NCBI RefSeq assembly: GCF_032854445.1
Contig: NC_088305.1
Coordinates: 7,941,606 to 8,005,605 of the forward strand
DNA from: Liolophura sinensis
Lineage: Eukaryota > Mollusca > Polyplacophora > Chitonida > Chitonidae
DNA: 64,000 nt
Direction: 5' to 3'
The translations under genes were made by a program, and so were the position numbers. Below, piece by piece: positions 44,311-56,000 of this stretch (its first letter is position 1; each line of letters starts with the position of its first letter). The notes under the pieces were generated by a model. The model searched no databases, was not told where the DNA came from, and saw only the letters and a program-made list of their open reading frames with translations.

Positions 44311-46095
44311 TTGAAAACCTTCAATCAATATGAAATGCATATGTCCGTTATTAGAATGCTGCTACCAGCTTGTTGTCTTCTTTGGTAAAACGTATTTTAC
44401 TTCATTCACTCCTCCGTCAGCTAACTGCTTTGCAGGGTAGCTTTCTTCTAGTTGGTGAGTTACTTGCAAAAGGCCGTGCATTCTCGGGATTTGACTCGGT
44501 ATGAATCAAGGTTCAGCAGCATCAGTCTACACAACAAGCGGTGTTAACCTCTCAGTTAGAATGATATGCCAGCTGGGTGCCTTCTAAAAGCTCTTATTTT
44601 ACTTCATTTAGTTCTCCGTTGGTTAGCTGGCTGCTTTGTAGGGTAGCATTGTGCTAGTTTGAGTCTCCTTCGAAAGGTTATATTTCCATATATAAATTCT
44701 ACCATTCTTCTAATCCAGAATTATTCGTAGGATCCACCCTGTTATTCAAATGTTTCTATACACCAGATATTTGATACTTAGCTAGTTTAAGCGCTTGTCC
44801 TATGAAACAAGATGCTTATCACAAACGAGGCAGTCCTCTTGGTTGTCAAAAAAAAAAACATTGTACAAAACAAAAATATATGGTATTTTGTACTGTTCTG
44901 CAGCTTCTGTGGAGGATTAGCAGTTAATTCATTGCAGAGCAGAGCATGTGAATAAACCGCAACGCATCGAATTCGCGAGAGACTTCAACCATAGGTTTTT
45001 TCACAGAATGTCCAACAACCAAAGATTGTTAATAGCGCTGCCTGTTTCTGATATGAAACTGTGACGTATCGTAAACAGCTGTAACAGTGGCGTTGGAAGA
45101 AAATTAAAGTAGGGGTGGCCAATTCTACAGCACATTGGACCAGGGGCCGCCTATGTCAGTGAAACTCCGCAACACTAGATTACTGTGGATGAGACCTCAG
45201 CTTATTAAATGATGATCCAGGGGCCGGTTAGGTCCCGGAGGTTCCGCGACATTAGATTGCGACAGACGTAAACGTCTTCTTGAGCAGACATTCAAAGTTG
45301 GGGCGCCAAGACATGGGATTTAAATGTATAATGTACAGTCGTAAGAGTACCAAGGGTCAAGCTTTATGAAAGACTTAAAATGGGTTGCCGGCTGGTCTGT
45401 GCTATTCATTTTAATTCCGGTACAGTAATTTAGAAATTACTAAATTTAGAACGAGGCCCTACAGCACATACTTCACATTTCCTATTGTTCTCCATCCAAA
45501 GTAAAACATGGCGTTTGGGGCTCAAGCATATCTGACCCCCTCCACTTGAAAAGTGAGGGTGCTCCGGGCATCTATCCCCACGTTCCGATGCCATTGTGTC
45601 AAGAAACAATAAAAAGGAATCACCTAGATGCAAACTACAGTACAAATGGCCTTATGTTACTTTTCTCATTAATACAACCAAAAGCATTGACTCCTTATAT
45701 TTGTGACAGAGTATTGTTTCCTTTGAATCTGAAAAAAAAGATAAACGGGCTCATGTACGCCCAAGGGCAAATGTTCACGCTATTTTAAACTAATAGTTTA
45801 AACTTTACATTTGGTGTAAAGAAACAACTTCAGAAAATATCGTAAGACATGGTTGTATCTCAGCGAAAACATTGCTGCTACACCCGAGGTGCCTTGATCA
45901 TAAAATATCCCTTACAGCACCACAACATTTCACCAGTTATCTATTGTGTTGTAGTTGTAAAAGTGCCGAGAAACCTCAGCATGACGTCAAAAAAACATAA
46001 TACACATGTAACATTTATAATAATGGATGTCTTAATAATACTGACACTGTGGTAGATGCTGGTTATCATGCTAACATACAAGGTCTCGATAATAA
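44311..46095. other. No gene; two local duplications
   Basis: The segment 44,385-44,475 (ATTTTACTTCATTCACTCC...GCAGGGTAG) is repeated at 44,597-44,690. GACCAGGGGCCG (about 45,140) recurs as ATCCAGGGGCCG (about 45,219) with similar downstream words. No coding exon recognised. Confidence 0.45.
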
Positions 46096-46319
46096 AATAT
46101 GTATCTCAGTTGGGCTTTGATTACAACTGTTCATATTCCCAAAGTAGAGATCTATTTCAACAAGATGAATATATCGCCCCTAGTACCATTTCCAGTTGGA
46201 AAATCTGTCTGTTATCTTCGCTGCAATAGATTGTGTCCTTGCTCCACGGAGATAATTATGGTAGTAACACCGTGTACCGAACAACACAAGCACACCTATG
46301 TCTCAAGGTGATTACCATC

Positions 46320-46505
46320 ACTATGTCTGAAGGTGCAACGACAACTATTTCTGAAGGTGCATACCATCACTATGTCTGAAGGTGCAACCGTAACTATCTC
46401 TGAATGCACAACAATAACTCTCTGCAGGTGCATACCATAGCTATGTCTGAAGTTGCATACCATCTCTATGTCTGAAGTTGGATATCATCACTATGTCTGA
46501 AAGTG
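46320..46505. repeat. About 30-bp tandem repeat, six copies
   Basis: Units of ACTATGTCTGAAGGTGCATACC type, downstream of the SLC22-like gene's stop codon. Confidence 0.75.
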
Positions 46506-46837
46506 CCTATCATGATTACACAGACGGTGCGGACGATTTTAATCTGTCAACAACAGCCTTCAAGAAGCATGGAGAGTTTAGAGTTAAGATTCAGATCGCA
46601 GTCTGAAAAAAATACTGAAATGCGGAAGGAGTGCTGTCCCGGAATTTCAGTCGAGAACAAATGGCTAGTCTCTGGAAACAGGGCATGTAAACCTACACGA
46701 GACGTCTCTCCTCTTTTCACCGTACTTCATATGAATGTGTTCTGTCTAAGTATTTGTTAGCTCTGCCTTACCTTGACAGTACTATCTTAGCTGTGAACAT
46801 AAAACTGTCCTTGTGATATAAGAAAACAAAGGAAAAG

Positions 46838-47041
46838 TTAGTATTTCATTGCAGTGATGTTCCGTAGAACAACATTCGGGTTGTGTTTTAGGTTCTTTTC
46901 CGGTAGGAACAGCTTTTCCAGGTCAACTAGCGTCTGGGGCAAGTCCCTCCCCTTGGTTTCCGGAAGTAAGGGGCAGGCGAGGGCCACCAGCAAGCAGAGC
47001 CCTCCGAACACAGCGACCGGCGCCCAGGGTAGTTCACGGGC
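46838..47041 (-). CDS. SLC22-like terminal exon: TM12 and C-tail
   Basis: 204 bp with TAA at 46,838-46,840; acceptor TTTGTTTATAG. It encodes the last membrane helix, PETKGRDLPQTL and a 25-residue cytoplasmic tail. Confidence 0.9.
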   Translation of the reverse strand, partial: ARELPWAPVAVFGGLCLLVALACPLLPETKGRDLPQTLVDLEKLFLPEKNLKHNPNVVLRNITAMKY

Positions 47042-50000
47042 CTATAAACAAAATTAATAGCGAATATATTTGCGTGATTCGGGTTTTACTCAAGACTATT
47101 CTATCCTCACACTGCTAATCTGATTGTTCCTTAAAGCCAGTCTCCGAAATGATTCAATTATACTGTTAATTTCCTTGGATGAAGGAAACTGGAGCGCTCA
47201 GGGTACCTCATGTACCAATATGGTTATGTGTAGCATATTGGTAGGAGAATAGTGGTTTTCAATGTTAGACTGCGCAAACGATCAGGCTAGCGTCCTGAAC
47301 CGCTTGTTTTCAACAAAGACGCACAAGCATTGAGGGGGGGGGGGAACTACAAATTGTATGTGCCAGACCAGTTTGAATTACACCAAAATTAAAAGGTTAA
47401 AAGGAAAAATTTTGGTGGCCGGGGTAGTCATTATCATATGAACTAACTACTCATGTACACAAGCTGTTTACTGGCTGCAAGCTCGTGGGAGAGGGGTACT
47501 ACTGTTCGAAGGAAATAAATTCACGCCTAGACCCCGTCTAAAATACCATTTGTTAAATACATGGATGAGTTATGTTCGGTTCGGTGCCTTTTCCGGGGTT
47601 CATTAAGGGGACGCTACCGAACAGTGAATCCGAAAGTGCTCCCTTCCCCCCGCCTTCTCTGTCGCAATCAATAACGTGATACAAACAATCTAAAAAACTA
47701 TCTTTCATTTATTTATTTATTTCATTGGCTGGTGTTCTTCACCGTATCTAGAATTATTTTACTTATATGACGACCGCCACTTTTATGGCGGGAAGAAACC
47801 GGGCAGAGTGTCGGGTGAGTGCTTGTGTTTTTTTCTTGGGGGGTCGGGGGGAGGGGCTATTAGGACGGACCCTAAGACTGTTCACAGCCCTTCTCAGGTT
47901 TAGACTCCTGTAACAACCGCATGACATCACATCGTACGACGGCGATAGATAGTCCCGTGATTTACCATGTCCTGCATTTGATGCATTTCAGTCTGTTGAT
48001 GAGTGTCTCGAGAGATTTTGTGACTATGAAGAGCGACGTGTATTATTACCAAAATTTGATACTGTGTGTCTTCATCTTATACAAGAAAGCGTCTGGAGCA
48101 CTGCAAAATTATTAACAAAAAAAAAAATAAACGATGTGAACGTATTGTGTTCACTGGGCACACATGGGAGAGCACTATAGTTAGTCGCCTTTTACGCAAG
48201 TCTAGCCTTAGGTCATATCGCTTTCATCCACGAAACACCAGGGAGAGGCTTGATTTAAGAACATATACCAAAAGTGTGTGCCATAAGTAGTACTGCATAT
48301 ACCAAAAGTGAGTGAGTGAGTGCTTGGGGTTTAACGTCGTACTCAACAATTTTTCAGTCATATGACGACGAAGGAATCATTAGGGTATAATGTGCCTCCT
48401 TGTTGCAGGACGGATTTCCACCGCTCTTTTATTTAGTGCTGCTTTACTGAGACGACTTACCGAAGGCAAGTAAGCCCGAGCCATTATACTGATACGGGTC
48501 AACCAGTCGTTGCACTATCCCTTTCATGCTGAACGCCAAGCAATATGTGTCATAAGTAGCACTGCATATACCAAAAGTGTGTGTCATTAGAAGTACTGCA
48601 TATACCAAAAGTGTGTGTCATAAGCAGTACTGCATATACCAAAAGTGTGTGTCATAAGCAGTACTGCATATACCAAAAGTGTGTGTCATAAGTAGTACTG
48701 TATATACCAAAAGTGTGTGTCATAAGTAGTACTGCAAATACCAAAAGTGTGTGTCATAAGCAGTATTGCATATACCAAAAGTGTGTGTCATAAGCAGTAC
48801 TGCATATACCAAAAGTGTGTGTCATAAGTAGTACTGTATATACCAAAAGTGTGTGTCATAAGTAGTACTGCATATACCAAAAGTGTGTCATAAGTAGTGC
48901 TGCATATACCAAAAGTGTGTGTCATAAGTAGTACTGCATATACCAAAAGTGTGTGTCATAAGTAGCACTGCAAAGCAAAGGAGGGCATTACGGACTCACT
49001 GGATGCAATTAGTTAACTACACTTGACCCTAGCGTTAAATATGCAATAAGATAAAATAAGATTATAAATGTTACAAAGCTAAGGCTTCCATTTACCCTGA
49101 TGAATTAGACATTGTATACTAACGATACAATGTCGAACAAAGGTCCACTTCTAAAAACCATGACAAGGAACCAGAACCAAGCAGGACCACCAACATGCAT
49201 CCATGTTCACCATTTATAACATTTGCGCTCAAACAAAGGAAATCATGCTGTAGACACCAGACCTGACATCGCACCCAGTCATATACCGACAGGGTCAAAA
49301 ATCTCTGACATTCTGTTGCAAGACTGTGTCTAATTCCGCTTAACACGAGGGTAGGGGTAGTCTATTCATCGTGTTTAATTGGATCGCCAAGTTTGATATA
49401 TAAACTTGCAATCATTGCGCAACTTAAATACATGTTTTATTATAGGCAACTTATATGCTAACATGGTACATGCATCTTTCCAACATTATTGAAAAGTGTG
49501 CACAACTTCTCTTTCCAAGTTCTTTGGTAGTTTGTGTTAAACGTCGTTTCGGGTAATTTGCCTTGTAATTATTGACCCAGAAAGTCCATTTTGTTTGACG
49601 GCTGGTACATGGTGTCTGTTATGGTGCGTAGATTTCCGACTTCGAAGCTGAAGCTCTAATCACTAGGCTACGGAAGTGGTCCCATCAGAAAAGAATACCC
49701 ATGAGGGCAACCGTGTGTGTGTGATGCCTGGGCACTTACGCCAGGTTCTCTCTTTCGTCACGTTATTTTGTTGAGCAGTCAACTTTCTATAATTCTGCTG
49801 GTCACTGGATTAGGAGGGGTTCCAAGATCTTATCCTCCATCAAATGTGCGCATGTTGCTCTTAATGCATTGAGCAAGGGCCTTAGACAGAGGGATTCTTT
49901 TCTATGGGATTTCTTTTATAGTCCGATCTGAAAGCATCTGTAAATGATTCCGTCCTGATTTCGTACTTTCTTAGTATTTCGGAGCCTTGTGTTAAACGTT

Positions 50001-53000
50001 TTGGGAACTGACCTCGCAGCTATTGACCTAGAGCGTCCATCTTGGCTGGTATTTGAATGTCGCACATGACGCATAGATTCCTGCAGGGAATAATTTTATT
50101 CCAGATTAACAGCGCTGCAACTTTTCATAAACCATCTATATGTAGTTACATGTGCACTTTTTAGCCTTTTAACTATTGGTGAGTTTCATTATTACGTATA
50201 CTAAACAAGTATCGGCTTCGTCTTAGTGCGTGGTCACCATGTTGTTATTCCACTGACAGAACTCCTACAAAAGACACACACCACTTTGCCCAACACAGCA
50301 GGTTATCTAAACCAGTAGGCTTATCCTATGACGAAATATTTTCACCTTTTCCCACCTTATCATTGTTTATGTCAAGTGTGAAGTATACTTACCTGTTTTG
50401 TGGTATACATGTATTTAAATCTAGTTCCTATACTTATAACAAATATACTGTAAAGATCAGAAATCGTAATTTCATTTTGTAAAGTTACAGTCCGTTTTTG
50501 GAGATATACGCTTGTAAACTTAGGTGTAACACTAGCGCTTGGGTATAGATAGATATTGGCACAAAGTGCAAATGAGAGATCGACAGCCTGAAACCTGTTA
50601 GGTGTGAGGTCACATGAAGGCGAAACAGATGTTAAGTAGATATGTTCTATGTGTACATTCACGGACTAGTATCTTGCTGATATCTCGTGCAGCGGATTGC
50701 AACTGACTTAATTTCTGACCAGAATTTGCTGCAGATTTTGTGATAATACTGATGCGTATAATGTGGTTTTAGTAAGAAGTCGTGTTTTAACAACTACGTG
50801 GACTTGTTCAACTGTAATCCAACACAAATTTTTACAGCTGACCTAGTCATAAACTCTTCACCAAAACTTACAGTCCAAAAGACAAAATCTTTGTACGGCC
50901 TCCTTTTTTCCCACACATACATTTTAATTTAAACATATTTTTTTCAGTGCAAAGTATTATCAAAAATAATGTCATAATATGCTGTAGTTGACAAAACATT
51001 CTCCTTACCTCGCGTACAACTTTTGGAAATGTTGGAAATCAAAGATTTTTCCAAATACGGCTGATAAGATGGCCATTATATTTTTCTTGTTTAAAAGAGG
51101 CACAGGCACTGTCTTCTGTTTCTCCTTTAAACTATAAAGCAAAAGAGTTGACATTACTTTTTTGATAATATTCCCGAAACTCGCCGAGCTGTCCGAAGGT
51201 TGTTGACGGATAAAAATCGTCTGCTGCGCATCGGAGGCGAGAAGACCCCATCGTGGAGAATGCAGGAATCCGCATTTCACGCATGCCCTCAACGTCAGAG
51301 ATGGTGATCTTGTCTGCATGTTCGTGGTGTTGTCTAGACCTGGTCAATATGACCGTGACAGGAGCTGACTTTGATCCAACAAAAGTGCAGTCCCCTCGGC
51401 TTGGGAATGCAGAATGAGAAATTATCTGATAAGAAATGCTAAGTGTTTATTCAGTGACGATGGGAAAATACCTACTGGTTTAGGGAAAGGACCTCTAGAA
51501 GACCTTAAATACCGTTAATATACCACATCTCTTTCATTAGGTTAAATTGAAGCCTTAATTTTGTAGAATTTTTAAGCTTCTGAAATTATACATGTTCGAG
51601 GTATTTTCATCTTATTACCTATCCACCATGAGGGTTAAATGTAGTTAACGAGATGCATCCAAGCTGCAGTAGTTTCAAATGTCAACTTAAGTATGTTGTC
51701 ATTTATGTCCATGTGAACTGTCCATTTATTTTCACTTATGTCCATGTGAACTGTATAACAGACTGTGACGGTGGTGATACCATACACTTCTGCTTATTAC
51801 TATGGTAACATGGGTGAGTGGGTCACCATCTGTATGCCCACTTTTCTTTCATTATAATGTCCAGCCGTCGTAAAACAACAATGGAATAAATAAAATAAAG
51901 TTAACGCCACCTGAAGAATTCAGGAAGGATTTCTATCAGAAGAATTAATTGATGTGTACTGGGCGATTTTGAACTTGTATCACTGCAACCATATCTATGG
52001 TGAAGGAAACCCGAAATACGCAGACTTCGAAAATTTACCACAGTAGCTGCAAAGGGTGCCAGAATTCCACCGATTCTGGAGGAGACGCTCGCTGCTCCCA
52101 GACCAAACGCTCTGTATATAAAAGAAGAATACCAGTATGTTAGTGCAGTATGACTTTCAATTAAAATTCTTATCCGGTTTCACCAATACCCGGTGAAGGT
52201 CGGTGACTTTCACCACACTACGTTTTAGATCTTAGATTTTAGATTACTCAGCCGTCAATTAAAGCTTGGCACCACACTCATATTCTATTTAGTTGTTTAC
52301 TTACTTATTTGATTAACTTTTTACGACGTACTCAAGAATATTTCAATTATACGACGGCGGCCAGCATTATGGTGGGAGGAAACCCGGCACAGCCCGGGAG
52401 AAACTTACGACCACCCGCAGGCTGGTATCAGACGTATCCGCGTACGGCCGGAGAGGAAGCCAGCTTGGACTTGAACTCACTGTGAGAGCACACTGGTAGA
52501 GGCTTCTGAGACACTCATATTATAAATATATAATCTATAGAATGTGTGTCAATAATACTACAAAAATGATATGGTATAAAGGTTTTACATACTGAATGAC
52601 AGCACAGCCACTGACGCGGTAAGTTGGAATAAGGAGATCGGTGACGTGGTGGAACTGATGCAGGAGCATATGAAATATTGTTTTTATTATTTGATGTACC
52701 TTTTATTCCATATTCCTAAGAGATCGTGACGCGTATGATGGCGATTACGCTTGTACATGTTTTAGTAATTAATCCAGATTGAGACTGTTAAAAACATGAT
52801 TTTTGGATAATGGAAACAAAAATTTGAAATAAGCACCAGTGTTAAGGCCATTGAAAGCTATGTCTATCCATATATATTTACTTATTCTTCTAAACGGAGA
52901 TCACATGGACAGATCATGTGATCTCCGTCGTATTGCACGATTAAAGTCATGAAGGAAAAATCCGCCCAACCGGAAGAACGTTAAGTTTGTAAATACTGTG

Positions 53001-56000
53001 TGTAATAATAATTCGGGTTAATTCTGATGAATTTCATTTTTTAAAAAATTTTCAGATGGCGCGTCCAGTTATTCCTTTCCATCTCCTCCGGAATGACAAA
53101 TTCACCAAAAATGAAGGTGTCAATCAGAAGTAAATCATCCAAGGGACCTCGCAAGAAGTATGCGTTCGTGGATCCCGACTGCATGTAGTGAAACGCCTAG
53201 GGCATTTTTTGTTTAGATTCAGCGAAATTAAAGTCCTGCTTATTCTTAACCGAATTTGACATCATATACATGTTGTATTGGTTATCTATGTCTCTCCCAG
53301 ACTAAATGATGATTTATGGCTGATGATTGGATGAATATTCATTGATTCACTGCGTTTGGTTTTATTGATTGGTTGAATACCGAGCTGACGTAACACGATG
53401 GCAAAATCAATGATTAATTGATTGCATAACTCTGATTGATTAGTGCATTGATTGATGAATATTGGCTGATGATTTATACATTTATGATTAGTGATCCATG
53501 ATGCATTGGTCAGTGATTCGTTGTTCAGTGGCTGGAACCTGACGATTCGTTGGCGTTTCGTGGTTGAATGGAAAGTTATTCTCTACGTCTTTATTTATCT
53601 TCTATCAATCATAGATAATCAGACATGAGCGCTAAATATATGCAAAACTGGTGATTCATGATTGACAACTCATATATTGGGGATTCATGGTTGATTGATC
53701 ATTAATTTGTGCCGATTATTTATGATTCATGATTGACTGAATGTTCATGTGGCGTTTGGTGGTTTATTGATGAATTAATCATTGTGAGGGAATGCCTAAA
53801 TAAGCTATCAAATTATCAAACGTCTTTTTGCTTAATTCAAAAGATCGTGGATGACTAATGATCCTCGTTGACATTAACCCTCATTATGTCATTAAGTAAT
53901 GACCTGCATTACTTAATGACATACTGAAGGGCGTCCAATTTAACTTTAAATAAATTCGTTAACTATAATTCGTATATCAGTCGTTAACCAAGATGGACGT
54001 TCAAGATCAATAATCGCAAGACCAATTCTCAACTTGACATTTAGCACAAACCACCAGTGTACATATACTTAGTATATAAAGTACGAAATTAGCACGGAAA
54101 CATGCAAGAGAAGCAGGACAGAAGTTGTGAGAAAGTAATGTTTGAAAAACAAAATTTGTCCAGGGGCAATAAAAACTTGTCATAACAATGTTCATATGTT
54201 AATTCTGTCCATGGAGAACAGCTCACTCCAGAGGATATGACATCATGCGATACTTGTGAGCTAAGTAGAGAGGTGATAAAATTTCTTGCCGATAAAGCCA
54301 ACGATGACAAATCTTTCGTGACAGTCAGAAATTTCTTGATTGTACAATGCCTATCAACAGTGTGAACTGGAACAGTGTGATCGGAGGCATGACACTCCCA
54401 GATATGGAAAATGTCAATTATTTCTAAAGAAGATTTTTACTGGTGAGAGTACTATTATTGGTAGGTGTATACACTGTCTGACCTTTGCTGTTTGAAATAA
54501 TTCGTAATATGCTGTTGATTTTAAAGGCCTAACCCAGTTCCAAGAGGAACCAAACGAGGCATTAGTCTTATGTGAACCATGTGGTATATCGACAGAGGCC
54601 TTTATTTCACCGGATACGTGTGACCATTCGCCAACAGTTACACTGTCGTACCTGCTCTGGTTTACTCTCCATGCTGTAAGTTTTTTTTATCACATTTGGC
54701 GTAATTCTTATTTTGCTACCTCAAGTCAATAGGCGACATGTATTGCAAAAACTTCTACAAAGGTGTCTTATTCACAGGGTCAGTGGTACTTACCTAATAT
54801 TTGTAGGATATACTTCTGGTGTGTACATAAAGATAACGCTGTATGTACCGCTGATGCCCACCTTTCCAACCACTATCACACATGTCAGAGCGATATACCC
54901 TGTATATCCACCTAACAAACGATGAATGAATGAAATTATTATTTTCTTCGACACTTCGGTAATAGTGCAGTCAGAGGGTTGTTGAAACGTCGCTAAACTA
55001 GGATATATACTTTACTGCTATAAATGTTTTAGTGGTGGACACAATATATTTTTGTGTTAAGGACACACCCTCTTAATGCCTTAACTTTAAAGTTTTTAAA
55101 TTGTGTAGTGTGTATGAATGGAAGCGATAGAACAGTTGTGAACCAAAATGGCATGCAGGGTAAATAATGGCGAGACTAAATTCCATGACAATGTTCAGCA
55201 CAAACAATCGAAACACTAAGGAAGAATATATAGATATTAGGGCGGATTTTTGTAAAAAGTTTCCAGTGGTGATGGAAAAGGGCAGGCAAAGGTCTAAGCT
55301 AAAGAATTAAATGTAATCAATTATGCAGTAAAACAGATGTGTATAACAACTATATTTTACGACGTAAGCTAAATTACATTTGCCTCTGTTAATTAAGTGT
55401 AGCTTAAAAGTGAACCAGCATCGTTTGAATAAATACATTTGTCAGAAATAATCCATTCAGAATGAATCTTTACAGTAGCCTATAGTTGCACTGAGAAATG
55501 TCGGTTAATCACAGATAATCCAGGCAATAAGTGTAACTAAATACGAACCCGTGGTTGCACTGAGAAGTGTCGATGTAATTACAGATAATCCAAGCAGTAT
55601 GCGTAACTAAATACTAACCCGTGGTCGCACTGAGAAGTGTCGATGTAATCACAGATAATCCAGGTGTAACTAAATACTAACCCGTGGTCGCGTTGAGAAT
55701 TGCGGCTGTGATTAAGGATAGTCCAGCCAGTAAGTGTAACGCTATCAGCACCGGTCGCCTTCCACATCTATTGGTGAGATATACAAATGTAATAATAACA
55801 CTTTTCAAGGATTTCACAAAAACAGTTTTGTATGTGTTGGTCGATTGCTCGTCCTTAGTCCTCTGGATGCAAAAAACATAAACTTTTCAATAAAATATGT
55901 TCTTACACACGGCAATTATAACAAAGAAAACTTTAATGAAAGCCTAAGGTGTCGAATTAAAAAGTTTTAGTTGTTTGTGACACTGCACAACAAATTTAAA

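Larger units (their letters stand above)
47042..52038 (-). other. Large intron of the SLC22-like gene
   Basis: 5.0 kb with SINE copies (47,700; 48,308), a 34-bp tandem array, two R1 copies and unassigned sequence. The 104-codon minus frame at 51,005-51,319 lies inside it; the exons on either side already join in phase, so it is not needed. Confidence 0.6.

Noticed and set aside
51005-51319. 104-codon minus-strand ORF as an extra SLC22 exon
   Set aside because: The exons on either side join in phase 0 and give the expected family sequence without it; no membrane-protein character.
52899-52928. A transcription terminator hairpin
   Set aside because: The palindrome lies inside an intron of a Pol II gene, with no U-tract or RNA gene next to it.
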